This document shows positions 20,301 through 29,337 of a stretch of 64,000 nt of DNA, piece after piece. How positions within the stretch are numbered: position 1 is the stretch's first letter; each line of letters begins with the position of its first letter. The DNA lies in assembly GCA_021820975.1 (NCBI GenBank), contig JAKADA010000002.1, positions 62,001-126,000 of the forward strand, read 5' to 3'. The translations under genes were made by a program, and so were the position numbers. Source of the DNA: Bacillota bacterium. Lineage in GTDB: Bacteria; Bacillota; Bacilli; Alicyclobacillales; SLC66. The notes under the pieces were generated by a model. The model was not told the origin of the DNA and did not search any database. It worked only from the letters and a program-made list of their open reading frames with translations.

Positions 20301-20799
20301 AGTAGAAAGATTTGATTTCCCAAGACAACGTAGTGATAGTCATTTGTGTCTTGCCGACTTTTTACGCTCGGTCGATAGTGGTGTGATGGATTATGTTGCG
20401 TTCTTTGTTGTGACCACGGGATCTGGTGTACGAGAACAAGCGGAACGTTTAAAAGCGCAGGGAGATTATTTTAAATCTTACGCTTTACAGGCTGTGGCGT
20501 TAGAACTTGCCGAATCGTTTGCTGAACGGTTACATCATATTTTGCGTGATTCGTGGGGATTTCCAGATCCAGCTGAGATGACGATGAGAGAACGATTTAT
20601 CGCACGTTATCAGGGCATTCGTGTATCGTTTGGGTATCCTGCTTGTCCTCGTATCGAGGATCAGGAACAACTCTTTCGTTTGATGAAGCCTGAAGATATA
20701 GGCGTACATCTAACGGAAGGATCCATGATGGAACCTGAAGCATCCGTGTCAGCCATGGTTTTTTCCCACCCTGAGGCGCGGTATTTCAATGTAGAATAA
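17350..20799 (+). CDS. metH: Cobalamin-dependent methionine synthase
   Basis: Transfers a methyl group from 5-methyltetrahydrofolate via cobalamin to homocysteine. The four modules are in order: homocysteine-binding barrel with zinc Cys (NCATGPE and GGCCGTTPDH), pterin-binding barrel (starting near VGERTNVIGSRKF), cobalamin cap and Rossmann domain with D723-V-H725-D-I-G728 (His is the lower cobalt ligand), and the C-terminal SAM-dependent reactivation domain (ending GYPACPRIEDQ). The 1149-residue length is normal. The start is ATG with GGTGAT and GGAG upstream. It follows addA by 22 bp and precedes panE by about 20 bp, so it is probably in one transcript with both. Confidence 0.97.
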   Translation: MVKREKMPINTRMKEKILVLDGAMGTMIQQCNLTANDFGGDQYDGCNEFLCITKPDVIAEIHRAYLRAGSDLIETNTFGATSIVLAEYDLADRTREINLAAAALACHEADILSTEDFPRYVAGAMGPTTKTLSVTGGVTFSALVESYYEQALALIEGGVDVLLLETAQDTLNVKAGSIGIQKAFATLQRSVPIMISGTIEPMGTTLAGQNIEAFYLSVEHLHPLSVGLNCATGPEFMRDHLRTLSSLSSSGVSCYPNAGLPDEDGHYHESPASLATKMVEFAKQGWINVAGGCCGTTPDHIAALAEVMKDIKPRQPAQRHLPAVAGIDPVYVEPDNRPLLVGERTNVIGSRKFRRLIADGLYEEASEVARTQVKNGAAVIDVCLADPDRDELEDMQRFLEFTAKKVKAPLMIDSTDARVIDVALQFSQGKAIINSVNLEDGRKRFDEVVPLVHRYGAALVVGTIDEVGMAVTKERKLEVAKRSFAILTQEYNIDPQDIIFDPLVFPVGTGDENYLGSALETIEGIRLLKEALPMCQTILGLSNVSFGLPPAGREVLNAVFLYYCTKAGLDFAIVNSEKLERYASISQEERELAEALLFRTNDETVAQFTAFYRGKKTVERIAAEELPLAARLSRYVVEGSKDGLLADLNEALQTQAPLSIINGPLMEGMDQVGKLFNANELIVAEVLQSAEVMKAAVAHLEPFMEKNESAIKGKIMLATVKGDVHDIGKNLVEIILANNGYQVINLGIKVAPDQLIVAYEQEKPDFIGLSGLLVKSAQQMVITAQDLKQAGIHVPLFVGGAALTKKFTDTRISPEYGGLVLYAKDAMSGLDMANQVSDPSQREKLISELRSSLQTNVMPSINTRDASTAKKSLITRSAIDTQAPIYPPLDMERHVLRDYPLSFLRPYINWQMLLGKHLGLQGNVEKLLAQGDEKSIHLKADIDALLDDAAKTKLLTANAVYRFFPAQSDGNQVMIYDPMDQRTVVERFDFPRQRSDSHLCLADFLRSVDSGVMDYVAFFVVTTGSGVREQAERLKAQGDYFKSYALQAVALELAESFAERLHHILRDSWGFPDPAEMTMRERFIARYQGIRVSFGYPACPRIEDQEQLFRLMKPEDIGVHLTEGSMMEPEASVSAMVFSHPEARYFNVE

Positions 20800-20818
20800 C
20801 GGATAGAAAGGGACGATG

Positions 20819-21757
20819 ATGACGATGCGAATTGGAATTTATGGAGCTGGTGCGGTTGGCGGTTACTATGGCGGTATGTTGGCTCGAAGTGGAGAAGATG
20901 TGACTTTTATCGTACGCGAAAAACGTGCAAAACAGCTTCTTGAACGTGGCCTTGTCGTTCATAGTGTAACTGGCAGTTTTACCGTGCAACCTACGCTTGT
21001 CACGGATGTTCGAAACACGAACAAACTCGATGTGGTAATTGTCGCTATTAAAAATTATCATTTGTCTGATGCCATGGATGATCTTGCTGTGTTACGCGAT
21101 GCTGGAACTGTGATCATTCCCTTGTTAAATGGGGTTCGGCATATGGATCATCTACTCGCTCAATTTGGAGAAAAAAATACGCTCGGTGGCTCTTGTTATA
21201 TCGAAACAACTTTATCTAAGGATGGAGATGTTGTACAAACAGGTGGTTCTTGTGAGATCGTCTATGGTCCTGTTAACGAATTGAAGTTGGATGACAGGGT
21301 AAAAAACCTAATGCAAGAACTTCAAGGCGTTTTGACGAAATCTGGCATTAAAGCTATGTATCGCCAGCAAATTCTCGTGCAAATGTGGAAGAAGTATGTG
21401 TTTTTATGTGCCCTCAGTGGTGTAACGGCAGCTTGCCGATTACCTATTGGTTCCGTTTTGCAGGAGCCTAAGGGTATGCTTCTTTATTCTGATATGATTC
21501 GTGAATTACTTTCTGTTGCGCATGCAAAAGGGGTCGCATTGCCTGAAGATTTGCATGATCAAATGATGGAAAGTACGGCTAAGTTGGATCCCGCCTTGAC
21601 ATCATCGATGCATCGCGATTTGGAAAAAGGGTCGCCACTTGAACTGGATAGTTTGCAAGGTGCACTGCTTGACATGGCTATGGAACTTGATATTCGTGTG
21701 CCTGTACATGAAGTTATTTATGCCGTGTTGGTAGCGCATAGGTTTGGAAGTCGGTAA
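20819..21757 (+). CDS. panE: 2-dehydropantoate 2-reductase (ketopantoate reductase)
   Basis: NADPH-dependent reduction of ketopantoate to pantoate in coenzyme A biosynthesis. The N-terminal Rossmann motif is GIYGAGAVGGYYGG. A conserved K-N pair is at VAIKNYH, and the C-terminal helical domain contains SSMHRDLEKGSPLELDSL, a hallmark of PanE/ApbA proteins. Three in-frame ATGs (20816, 20819, 20825) follow AAAGGGA; 20819 has the best spacing. It is the last gene of the addB-addA-metH-panE run, followed by a terminator. Some PanE-like proteins act on other 2-oxoacids, so the substrate is inferred. Confidence 0.85.
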   Translation: MTMRIGIYGAGAVGGYYGGMLARSGEDVTFIVREKRAKQLLERGLVVHSVTGSFTVQPTLVTDVRNTNKLDVVIVAIKNYHLSDAMDDLAVLRDAGTVIIPLLNGVRHMDHLLAQFGEKNTLGGSCYIETTLSKDGDVVQTGGSCEIVYGPVNELKLDDRVKNLMQELQGVLTKSGIKAMYRQQILVQMWKKYVFLCALSGVTAACRLPIGSVLQEPKGMLLYSDMIRELLSVAHAKGVALPEDLHDQMMESTAKLDPALTSSMHRDLEKGSPLELDSLQGALLDMAMELDIRVPVHEVIYAVLVAHRFGSR

Positions 21758-21772
21758 GAATAAGAATAGAGA

Positions 21773-21816
21773 AAGCAACTGGTTGGTGACGCGAAGCATC
21801 AACCAGTTGCTTGTTT
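21773..21816 (+). terminator. Rho-independent terminator after panE
   Basis: Stem AAGCAACTGGTTG / CAACCAGTTGCTT (21773-21785 with 21800-21812) with a 14-nt loop, then GTTT. It probably also serves the convergent AraC-type gene. Confidence 0.85.
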
Positions 21817-21851
21817 ACACAATATATAATGACCATTATAGGTCTTATCGA

Positions 21852-22730
21852 TCAACGAATTTCTGCGTGCATGAAATTGTAAAATTGTTTTGGGGTCATT
21901 TCGTACTGATCCTTAAATGCACGGAAAAAATGAGAGTAAGTATTGAATCCACATTGTGCGGATACATCGCTAATTGGCATGTTCTCTAAAATGAGTTGCT
22001 TGGATAATACCAGTCGTTTTTGCATGATGTATTGATGAATTGTTGTTCCTGTCTGTCGCTTAAATTCGCGCATTAAGTAAAACTTACTCATGTAGAAATG
22101 GGTTGCTATCCCATCTAACGTAAGTTCTTGAGATAGATTTTCTGAAATGAAAGCGGTAATGGGTTCTAAAAAATCATTCACTAAAATAGCATCGTTGAGA
22201 TCTTCATTTTTTCCAAGAAGGGCATAACGATTCAGCAATATCATGAGTCGTTGCACATACGAATGGCTTAAAAGTTTACTGCCAAACGCTTCTTCTTTAC
22301 TTGTGATTAGGAGTTGGAGCAGTTCGGATTTTATGAGCTGAAAATGATCCGGACTAAGCCGTAAGAGATTGGTATGCGTCAATAATGTGGTATTGAAACA
22401 TTGTTCTAAATCTGTCGTAGTGTCTCCTAAAGTTTTTAAAAATTGCCGATCAATCCATAGAACCATGCGTTCGTATGCTTGTGTATCCGCAGAAATAACG
22501 GCTTGGTGCAATTCGTTAGGTGCAATAAAAAGAATGTCATGTGGCTTAAGTACGTAGGATTTTCCCTCTACAAAATAGGTTACTCTTCCTGAAAGAAATA
22601 AATACACCTCATAAAAATCATGATGATGCAATTGAACATCATGCAATTTCCGATCCAAATAATGAAAAACTTCATACTCTGTTCGAATCATATGCTGCCT
22701 AGATTGAAAGTCTTGCGTAGAAATCTTCAT
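21852..22730 (-). CDS. AraC-family regulator, probable controller of the glucuronide operon
   Basis: A 292-residue protein. An N-terminal cupin-like sensing domain carries a His-rich strand (HHHDFYEVYLFLSG). A C-terminal pair of helix-turn-helix motifs lies at about 200-290: LDGIATHFYMSKFYLMREFK, then VSAQCGFNTYSHFFRAFK. This is the AraC/XylS arrangement of sugar-responsive activators. ATG 22730 is six bases after GAGGTG; the in-frame GTG at 22739 is part of that binding site. It is divergent from uxaC, so it very likely senses an uronate or glucuronide and activates the operon. The ligand is inferred from position only. Confidence 0.88.
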   Translation of the reverse strand: MKISTQDFQSRQHMIRTEYEVFHYLDRKLHDVQLHHHDFYEVYLFLSGRVTYFVEGKSYVLKPHDILFIAPNELHQAVISADTQAYERMVLWIDRQFLKTLGDTTTDLEQCFNTTLLTHTNLLRLSPDHFQLIKSELLQLLITSKEEAFGSKLLSHSYVQRLMILLNRYALLGKNEDLNDAILVNDFLEPITAFISENLSQELTLDGIATHFYMSKFYLMREFKRQTGTTIHQYIMQKRLVLSKQLILENMPISDVSAQCGFNTYSHFFRAFKDQYEMTPKQFYNFMHAEIR

Positions 22731-22786
22731 GATAATCACCTCAAAAAATGAAAATCACAACTGGATACACTCACTTTACAACTTTA

Positions 22787-22851
22787 TGTGCAATTTTTGC
22801 AAGTATTTAAGCACAAATTTGCATTTTAATCGCGTAAATAGTAAGTATACT
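22787..22851 (+). promoter_or_regulatory. Operator-like repeats and -10 box of the glucuronide operon
   Basis: TGTGCAATTTTTGCA (22787-22801) and GCACAAATTTGCA (22811-22823) are related elements in opposite orientation, separated by a short A/T spacer. They could be AraC-family half-sites. TATACT at 22846-22851 is a good -10 box; the -35 is weak, as expected for an activator-dependent promoter. Confidence 0.5.
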
Positions 22852-22887
22852 AAGAGTCATAGCAAGTTGAGGAGGTGGACACTCTCT

Positions 22888-24291
22888 GTGGTGAAAGCGT
22901 TTAGTGGTCCAGAATATTTATTGAAAACGAACAGGGCTAAGGAATTATACGAAAAATTTGCTTCTACGTTGCCTATTTATGATTATCATGGCCATTTAAA
23001 TGCACGGGAAATTGCAGAGAATAAATCATTTACTGATCTAGGCGAATTGTGGATGGCTGGTGATCATTATAAATGGAGGTTGATGCGTGCAGCCGGTCTT
23101 CCTGAAGAACTCATTACGGGACAGATAACCACCTACAAGGAGAAATTTATGGCTTTTGCACAAGTACTTCCTTATTTCGTTGGGAATCCCGTTTATCACT
23201 GGGCTCACTTGGAATTGCGACAGTACTTTGCTATTGATAAACCACTTAGTGCAAAAACGGCCGATGAAATTTATGATGAAACGCTACAACAAATTCAAAA
23301 AGGTGGATTTCGAGCGCGAGATTTGATGGCAAAGTCTAATGTGGAAACTATCGCAACGACGAACGATCCGATTGATGATTTGTATTTTCATCGGCAACTA
23401 CACCATGCAACTGACCTACAGATATATGTTGTTCCTACTTTTCGACCGGATGCTGTCTTGGTAATTGCGTCTGATAGCTTTTCAACTTATCTTCAACAAC
23501 TGGCAGAAGTATCGGGTTCAAACATGCAAACATTGGATGATTTGCTTGATACGTTACGTCAACGAATGGACTATTTTGCAACGATGGGATGTTGTAGTGC
23601 TGATCATTCGGTGAGTACGTTTCCTACGGTCAAGGGCACATATGCGCAAGCAAAACACATTTTTGCCAAAAGATTAACTGGTCAGTCATTGCAATTGGAA
23701 GATATTGAAAGATATCAATATTATTTGTTGTTTTTCTTGGCTTCTGAGTACGCAACACGGGGTTGGGTAATGCAACTGCATCTTTCAGCACTTCGCAACG
23801 CGAATTCTCGGCTCTTTGATCAACTTGGTGCTGATTGCGGTGTGGATTCTATTGGTGAAGCGGTCTCTATACGAGCTTTACAACAATTTTTTGATGATTT
23901 AGAGATTATAGATGCTGTACCGAAAGTTATTCTTTACACGATGAACCCAACGGCGTATTACATGATGGCAACTATGGCGGGCAATTTTCAGCGAGGAAGC
24001 AAAGGGAAGATCCAAGTAGGACCTGCTTGGTGGATGTTAGACCATAGAGATGGCATTGTAGAACAATTACGATTGATCAGCAATACAGGAGCATTGGGGT
24101 TATTTATCGGTATGACGACGGATTCTCGAAGTTTTCTATCGTTTTCCCGTCATGACTATTTTCGCCGGATTGTTTGTTCACTGATTGGCCAATGGATCGA
24201 GGATGGAGAAGTACCGGATGACAATGAGACATTAGGTCCCTTACTGGAAGGTGTTTTTATTCAAAACGCGAGAAATTATTTTACAAATTAA
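22888..24291 (+). CDS. uxaC: Glucuronate/galacturonate isomerase
   Basis: Converts D-glucuronate to D-fructuronate, the first step of the uronate pathway. The metal-binding motif is [11 protein letters not shown] (H34, H36) and the family segments [13 protein letters not shown] and [13 protein letters not shown] are present. The 467-residue length matches UxaC (about 470). The frame is open back to 22729, but GGAGGTGG at 22871-22878 marks the GTG pair at 22888/22891 as the start. It is the first gene of a seven-gene operon, with the next gene 8 bp downstream. Confidence 0.95.
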   Translation: MVKAFSGPEYLLKTNRAKELYEKFASTLPIYDYHGHLNAREIAENKSFTDLGELWMAGDHYKWRLMRAAGLPEELITGQITTYKEKFMAFAQVLPYFVGNPVYHWAHLELRQYFAIDKPLSAKTADEIYDETLQQIQKGGFRARDLMAKSNVETIATTNDPIDDLYFHRQLHHATDLQIYVVPTFRPDAVLVIASDSFSTYLQQLAEVSGSNMQTLDDLLDTLRQRMDYFATMGCCSADHSVSTFPTVKGTYAQAKHIFAKRLTGQSLQLEDIERYQYYLLFFLASEYATRGWVMQLHLSALRNANSRLFDQLGADCGVDSIGEAVSIRALQQFFDDLEIIDAVPKVILYTMNPTAYYMMATMAGNFQRGSKGKIQVGPAWWMLDHRDGIVEQLRLISNTGALGLFIGMTTDSRSFLSFSRHDYFRRIVCSLIGQWIEDGEVPDDNETLGPLLEGVFIQNARNYFTN

Positions 24292-24299
24292 GGTGGCTT

Positions 24300-25364
24300 A
24301 TGACGACGATGCAGATGACCTTTCGGTGGTATGGAGAAACGGATCCCGTGACGCTATCGCATATTAAACAGATTCCAGGTATGCAAGGTGTCGTGTCGGC
24401 CATATACGATGTACCGGTAGGCGAAGTGTGGCCACGAGAAAAAATTACTGAGCTTAAGCAAAAGATCAATGAAGCTGGTTTGACTTTTGAAGTTGTAGAG
24501 AGTGTTCCTGTACATGAGAATATCAAACTGGGTGGGAGCGACGCACCGCGTTTGATTGAGAACTATTGCGAAAATGTGCGTCGTTTAGGTGAAGCGGGTG
24601 TAAAAGTCATTTGCTATAACTTTATGCCTGTTTTTGATTGGCTTCGTACGCAACTTTCCTACGAATTACCCGATGGTTCTTTTGCTCTTTCCTATTTTAA
24701 TGAAGATTTACTACAACGTAATCCTTTACAAAGTGAATTAAGCCTTCCCGGGTGGGATGAAAGTTACACCAAAGATCAACTCCGTGATCTACTTTCGCAA
24801 TATGCGGATGTGAATGAGGAAAAGTTGTGGAGCAATTTACAGGATTTTTTACATGAAGTTATCCCTGTGGCAAAAAGTGCTGGGGTTAAGATGGCTATTC
24901 ATCCGGATGATCCGCCGTGGAGTGTATTTGGCTTACCAAGAATCATCACTAATGCAGAAAATATTGATCGATTTTTGCGCATGGTTGATGATCCGGCCAA
25001 TGGTTTAACATTTTGCACAGGATCTTTAGGTGCCAGTGCTCAAAATGATCTTCCAGCGATGATTCGGCGTTTTGGCGGCGAGGGACGAATTCATTTTGCT
25101 CATTTACGAAACATTTTGCGCATCGGTGAGAAACAATTTATCGAAAGCTCTCATCGTACGACGGACGGATCGCTAGACATGTATGAAATTGTAAAAAGTT
25201 TAGTGGATTGTGGATTTGATGGGTATATTCGCCCGGATCACGGTCGTATGATCTGGGGGGAACAAGGCAGGTTTGGTTATGGACTCTACGATAGAGCACT
25301 TGGTGCCACGTATCTCAATGGCCTTTGGGAAGCTATTCAAAAAGAAAGAGGGAAAACGGTATGA
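24300..25364 (+). CDS. uxuA: D-mannonate dehydratase
   Basis: Dehydrates D-mannonate to 2-keto-3-deoxygluconate. The 354 residues have a TIM-barrel layout and the family signatures [13 protein letters not shown] (near 105-117), [10 protein letters not shown] (near 198-207) and the C-terminal [11 protein letters not shown]. The length is typical of UxuA. Several ATGs are clustered (24300, 24309, 24315) after AAGGTGG; the exact start is uncertain. It overlaps the next gene by 4 bp (ATGA), so translation is coupled. Confidence 0.95.
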   Translation: MTTMQMTFRWYGETDPVTLSHIKQIPGMQGVVSAIYDVPVGEVWPREKITELKQKINEAGLTFEVVESVPVHENIKLGGSDAPRLIENYCENVRRLGEAGVKVICYNFMPVFDWLRTQLSYELPDGSFALSYFNEDLLQRNPLQSELSLPGWDESYTKDQLRDLLSQYADVNEEKLWSNLQDFLHEVIPVAKSAGVKMAIHPDDPPWSVFGLPRIITNAENIDRFLRMVDDPANGLTFCTGSLGASAQNDLPAMIRRFGGEGRIHFAHLRNILRIGEKQFIESSHRTTDGSLDMYEIVKSLVDCGFDGYIRPDHGRMIWGEQGRFGYGLYDRALGATYLNGLWEAIQKERGKTV

Positions 25365-26212
25365 CACTACCATTTGGTGTGGAATTACAAGGTAAAGTTG
25401 CTGTATTAACAGGAGCAGGTGGGGTTATTGGCTCACATTTTGCTCATGTGTTAAGTCAAAGTGGTGCCACGGTCGTGGTGACCGATTTGAAAGAAGAGGC
25501 TGCTAAAGCTGTGGCTGATAAGGTGGTGGAACAAGGTGGAAAAGCCTTGGCACTTGCCGTCAATGTATTGGATAAAGATAGTCTTACCATAGCATTAGAT
25601 AAAGTCTTATCGAGCTACGGAGCATGCGATATCTTGATCAATGGCGCAGGCGGGAATCACCCTCGAGCAACAACAACGAAGGAAACTTTCGCTGTAGGTG
25701 ATGAAAAACAAAACGATCTATTGACCTTTTTTGATCTTGATCCAAGTGGTATCAAATTTGTGTTTGACCTGAATTTCCTTGGCACATTGTTGCCGGTGCA
25801 AGTTTTTGCTCCTGTAATGGTACAAAGAGAAGGCGCGACAATCATCAATATATCATCGATGAACGCTTTTCGACCACTTACGAAAATTCCAGCTTATAGC
25901 GCCGCCAAAGCAGCAGTGTCCAACTTTACGCAATGGCTTGCTGTCCACTTTGCCCCGGTTGGTATTCGTGTGAATGCCATAGCCCCTGGATTTTTTGTTA
26001 CGAACCAAAACCAGGCCTTGCTTTTTGATGAAAACGGCAATCCAACAGATCGATCAAGCAAAATTTTGTCGCATACACCGATGCATCGATTTGGTGAGTT
26101 GGATGATCTCACGGGGACGTTACTGTGGCTTGTCTCTTCAAAGGCATCCGGATTTGTTAATGGCATTGTTGTGCCAGTAGATGGCGGATTTTCTGCCTAT
26201 TCGGGAGTATAA
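25361..26212 (+). CDS. uxuB: Fructuronate reductase (D-mannonate oxidoreductase), SDR type
   Basis: A short-chain dehydrogenase of 283 residues that, by context, reduces D-fructuronate to D-mannonate with NAD(P)H. It has the coenzyme motif [11 protein letters not shown], the NAG segment NGAGG, catalytic Ser (ISSMNAF) and YSAAKAAV (Tyr-x3-Lys). Its length and operon position match the Bacillus YjmF/UxuB SDR rather than the long-chain E. coli UxuB. It starts at ATG 25361, overlapping the uxuA stop, with AAAGAGGG upstream. The family call is certain; the substrate is inferred from the operon. Confidence 0.88.
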   Translation: MTLPFGVELQGKVAVLTGAGGVIGSHFAHVLSQSGATVVVTDLKEEAAKAVADKVVEQGGKALALAVNVLDKDSLTIALDKVLSSYGACDILINGAGGNHPRATTTKETFAVGDEKQNDLLTFFDLDPSGIKFVFDLNFLGTLLPVQVFAPVMVQREGATIINISSMNAFRPLTKIPAYSAAKAAVSNFTQWLAVHFAPVGIRVNAIAPGFFVTNQNQALLFDENGNPTDRSSKILSHTPMHRFGELDDLTGTLLWLVSSKASGFVNGIVVPVDGGFSAYSGV

Positions 26213-26216
26213 GAGA

Positions 26217-26852
26217 ATGCAAAAGGAATTTATAATCCAACGCATCAAAGAAACTGGACTGGTTGCCGTCGTACGTGCATCTGATCCTGAGCAAGCCATC
26301 AGGATTACCGAAGCCTGTCTAGAGGGTGGTCTTATTGCCATTGAACTGACGTTTACCGTTCCGTTTGCTCATCAAGTTATTGAATCGTTAGCTAGGCGAT
26401 ACAATCCCGACCAAATTGCTCTTGGTGCAGGTACGGTGCTCGATGCGCAGACGGCACGAATCGCAATCTTGTCTGGTGCTACGTACATTGTCAGTCCCAG
26501 CTTTAGCTTAGATACGATGAAATTGTGCAACCGCTATCGAGTACCGATGATGCCTGGTATTGTGACACCAGCCCAAGCTATCGAAGCTATGGAAGCTGGA
26601 GCGGATATCTTAAAGGCGTTTCCTGGTGAATTGTTTGGCCCAAAACTTATCCGTGCTTTGCGAGGTCCAATACCCCAAGCTCAGATTATGCCGACGGGTG
26701 GTGTTGATATCAGTAATGTCAAACAGTGGATTGAAGCAGGTGCTGTAGCTGTGGGAGCAGGTAGTGCGCTAACGAAAGGTACGCATGAACAAATCGTCTC
26801 AGCGACACGTGCATTTCTATTAGCGATTGCAACGGCTAGAAGCGCAAACTGA
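26217..26852 (+). CDS. kdgA: 2-dehydro-3-deoxy-phosphogluconate (KDPG) aldolase
   Basis: Cleaves KDPG to pyruvate and glyceraldehyde 3-phosphate, the last step of uronate catabolism. It is a 211-residue class I aldolase with VAVVRASDPEQA at the N terminus, the catalytic Glu region (AIELTFTVP), Schiff-base Lys in ADILKAFPGE and the phosphate-binding MPTGGVD. ATG 26217 follows GGGAG by nine bases. It lies 4 bp after uxuB, and kdgK follows after 25 bp. Confidence 0.93.
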   Translation: MQKEFIIQRIKETGLVAVVRASDPEQAIRITEACLEGGLIAIELTFTVPFAHQVIESLARRYNPDQIALGAGTVLDAQTARIAILSGATYIVSPSFSLDTMKLCNRYRVPMMPGIVTPAQAIEAMEAGADILKAFPGELFGPKLIRALRGPIPQAQIMPTGGVDISNVKQWIEAGAVAVGAGSALTKGTHEQIVSATRAFLLAIATARSAN

Positions 26853-26877
26853 TGTTGTTGGAAGAGGGAACGATAGG

Positions 26878-27954
26878 ATGTCAATGATGAGAGATGTACG
26901 GCAAGAAAATTACGCGTTTGATTGCGTATCGCTTGGTGAAGTTATGCTTCGATTTGACCCGGGTGACGCGCGAATTCGAACGGCACGTGAGTTTCGTGTT
27001 TACGAGGGAGGTGGTGAGTACAACGTCACACGGGGGCTTCGGAAATGTTTTCAGCAACGTACCGCCGTTGTAACTTCACTTGTGGACAATGAGGTAGGCC
27101 ATCTCATCGAAGATCTCATGATGCAAGGTGGTGTGGATACTTCGTTCATCGTGTGGGTACCGGACGAAGGTTTTGAAAAACATGTTCGAAACGGTCTGAA
27201 TTTCGTCGAACGGGGTTTTGGCATTCGCCGAGGTACAAGTGTTTCGGATCGGGGCAATTCAGCAGCAAGTCAACTGAAACCTGGCGACATTGACTGGGAC
27301 TCTATATTTGGGAAATTGAAAACGAGATGGTTTCATACTTCAGGGATTTTCACTTCACTATCTGAGACTACAGGGGCGTTGGTACTGGAGGCCGTACAAG
27401 CAGCTAAGCGTCATGATGTTATTGTTTCATTTGATGTGAATTATCGACCATCTCTATGGAATCGTGTTGGAGATCGACAGCATTTCCTTAAGCTACAAGA
27501 GCAGATTGTTAGCTATGTGGATGTTTTTATTGGCTTGGGACTTGCTATTGAAAAAGATCAAAAAGTTTTTCAAAGTCTGGATGAAGACGTATACAGAAAA
27601 CGTATGTCAGATGTTGTTGAACAATATCCCAATGTAAAAGTTGTTTCTACAACAGTTCGAAAAGTGCTTACGTCCAATCAGCATGAATGGTCGGCTATGG
27701 GCTTGGTCAATGGACAATTCTATGAATCAATGAAATTTACCAAGTTACCTATTTTCGATCGCGTTGGTGGTGGAGATGGTTTTGCTTCCGGACTCATCTA
27801 TGGACTTCAAACGTCAGATGATTTTCATGTCGCATTAAATTATGGCGTTATTCATGGAGCTCTTACGATGAGCACGCCAGGTGATAATTCGATGGTTAGT
27901 TTTAGGGACGTGTTAGCCATTTTGCAGGGCGAAGCGGCAACTATAATTCGATGA
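26878..27954 (+). CDS. kdgK: 2-keto-3-deoxygluconate kinase (PfkB family)
   Basis: Phosphorylates KDG to KDPG. The PfkB/ribokinase fold is seen as the N-terminal SLGEVMLRFDPG, the substrate-site GGGEYNVTRGL and the C-terminal GGGDGFASG, which carries the catalytic Asp. At 358 residues it is slightly longer than E. coli KdgK. The ATG at 26878 lies about eight bases after GAGGGAA; the frame is open further back into kdgA, but without a better signal. Its place between kdgA and the permease supports the assignment. Confidence 0.92.
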   Translation: MSMMRDVRQENYAFDCVSLGEVMLRFDPGDARIRTAREFRVYEGGGEYNVTRGLRKCFQQRTAVVTSLVDNEVGHLIEDLMMQGGVDTSFIVWVPDEGFEKHVRNGLNFVERGFGIRRGTSVSDRGNSAASQLKPGDIDWDSIFGKLKTRWFHTSGIFTSLSETTGALVLEAVQAAKRHDVIVSFDVNYRPSLWNRVGDRQHFLKLQEQIVSYVDVFIGLGLAIEKDQKVFQSLDEDVYRKRMSDVVEQYPNVKVVSTTVRKVLTSNQHEWSAMGLVNGQFYESMKFTKLPIFDRVGGGDGFASGLIYGLQTSDDFHVALNYGVIHGALTMSTPGDNSMVSFRDVLAILQGEAATIIR

Positions 27955-27989
27955 CGTTTAGTTCAATTTGACAAGGTGGAGCGTGTTAT

Positions 27990-29312
27990 GTGATGAGCAA
28001 CCAAGATTTAGCGAAAGACATACTCAAATTCGTTGGCGGAAATGAAAACGTAACCAGTGTCGTGAGTTGTGTCACACAATTGCGATTTCAGTTGCGAGAT
28101 CATCAACAAGCAGATAAGGCCGAACTTGAAAAACTACCTGGTGTATTGATGGCATATGATGCAGGAGAAAAATTCCGTATCGTATTGGGTATAGAAAAGG
28201 TAGCTGATGTTTACCAGGAAATTGTGAAGAGTACGAAATTGAAGAAAAAACAAACTCAGGTTCAACGAGTTTTTGATTTCATTTCTCGTAGCTTGTCACC
28301 TGTGATCACAGTATTCGCTGGTGCTGGCATGATCAAAGCACTCTTGGCAATCCTGACTATGCTTCATTGGTTATCTCCACAAAGCGGAACGTATTTCATT
28401 CTTGCTGCAGCTGGGAATTCTGTATTTTATTTTTTACCGATTATGTTAGGCATAACTTGCTCAATGGCGCTAGGGGCTAATCCTTATATCGGTGGGGCTA
28501 TAGGGGCAGCGCTTTTAGAACCGAATTTTACAGGGTTAATGCAACATGGTTCAGCAACATCGTTTTTAGGTATTCCTGTTTTATTAATGAGTTATTCTTC
28601 AACGATTTTTCCCATCTTTATAGCCATTCCAATTTACGCTGTATTTGAGAAATTTCTACGAAAAATAATTTTTAAGGATATACAACTGTTTATGGTTTCT
28701 ATGTTGTCCCTAATCATTATTGTACCCTTGACGGCAATGGTATTTGGACCATTTGGTATTTATGTAGGCCATCTTATCAGTGTCGTGGTGCTCTTCCTAT
28801 TTAGTAAGAGTGGTTTTCTAGCAGGAGCGGTTTTAGGTGCAAGCTGGACTTTCCTAACAATTGTCGGACTTCATTGGGCTCTGATACCTATTGTTATCAA
28901 TGATCTTGCGCATGGAGGTGATCCATTAATCGCGGCTGCCGCAGCGGGAGTGTTTGCACAAATGGGGATGGCACTCGGTGTTTTCTTGAAAACAAAAGAT
29001 AAAAATTTGAAATCCATTGCAGGCGCAGGGTTACTTCCAGCTATCTTTTCTGGTGAAACAAGTCCAATTTTATACGGGGTTTTCCTTCGCTTTCGACGTA
29101 CGTTTCTTTATGTGGCCATCGCCGGGGCCGTTGGTGGAGCGATTTCTGGTGGCGCTGGCGTAAAATCGCATGCTATGGTATTTCCGAGTTTTTTGTCTAT
29201 GCCAGTCTTTGCACCTTTAGGGCTATATATTATTGGTATGCTAGTTGCTTTTGTCGGTGCGGCGGTTCTTACGATGCTGTTTGGATATGAAAACAAGAAT
29301 GAGACTTTGTAA
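27990..29312 (+). CDS. PTS-type permease, EIIB-EIIC fusion (beta-glucoside order), probable glucuronide transporter
   Basis: A 440-residue membrane protein. The N-terminal EIIB domain (about 1-85) has the phosphorylatable Cys27 in SVVSCVTQLRF. The EIIC domain has about ten helices from residue 100 on. There is no EIIA domain, so EIIA must come from elsewhere. Where family members have G-I-T-E-P before helix-rich C-terminal segments, this protein reads G355-E-T-S-P359, so the conserved Glu is displaced. It sits between kdgK and beta-glucuronidase, so it should import beta-glucuronides. Such substrates carry a carboxylate at C6 and cannot be phosphorylated there, which makes its mechanism uncertain. 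The start may be GTG 27990 or ATG 27993. Confidence 0.82.
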   Translation: MMSNQDLAKDILKFVGGNENVTSVVSCVTQLRFQLRDHQQADKAELEKLPGVLMAYDAGEKFRIVLGIEKVADVYQEIVKSTKLKKKQTQVQRVFDFISRSLSPVITVFAGAGMIKALLAILTMLHWLSPQSGTYFILAAAGNSVFYFLPIMLGITCSMALGANPYIGGAIGAALLEPNFTGLMQHGSATSFLGIPVLLMSYSSTIFPIFIAIPIYAVFEKFLRKIIFKDIQLFMVSMLSLIIIVPLTAMVFGPFGIYVGHLISVVVLFLFSKSGFLAGAVLGASWTFLTIVGLHWALIPIVINDLAHGGDPLIAAAAAGVFAQMGMALGVFLKTKDKNLKSIAGAGLLPAIFSGETSPILYGVFLRFRRTFLYVAIAGAVGGAISGGAGVKSHAMVFPSFLSMPVFAPLGLYIIGMLVAFVGAAVLTMLFGYENKNETL

Positions 29313-29337
29313 TTCATAAAAAGAGGAGGAATTTTTA

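Noticed and set aside
22729-22887. 53-codon N-terminal extension of UxaC
   Set aside because: It would run through the promoter and operator region; GGAGGTGG lies just before GTG 22888 and the remaining length equals the family norm.
28000-29312. EIIBC of the glucuronide operon as a pseudogene like the PTS genes at 46-48 kb
   Set aside because: The frame is complete, EIIB Cys27 is present and both ends are normal; the motif change is a substitution, not decay.
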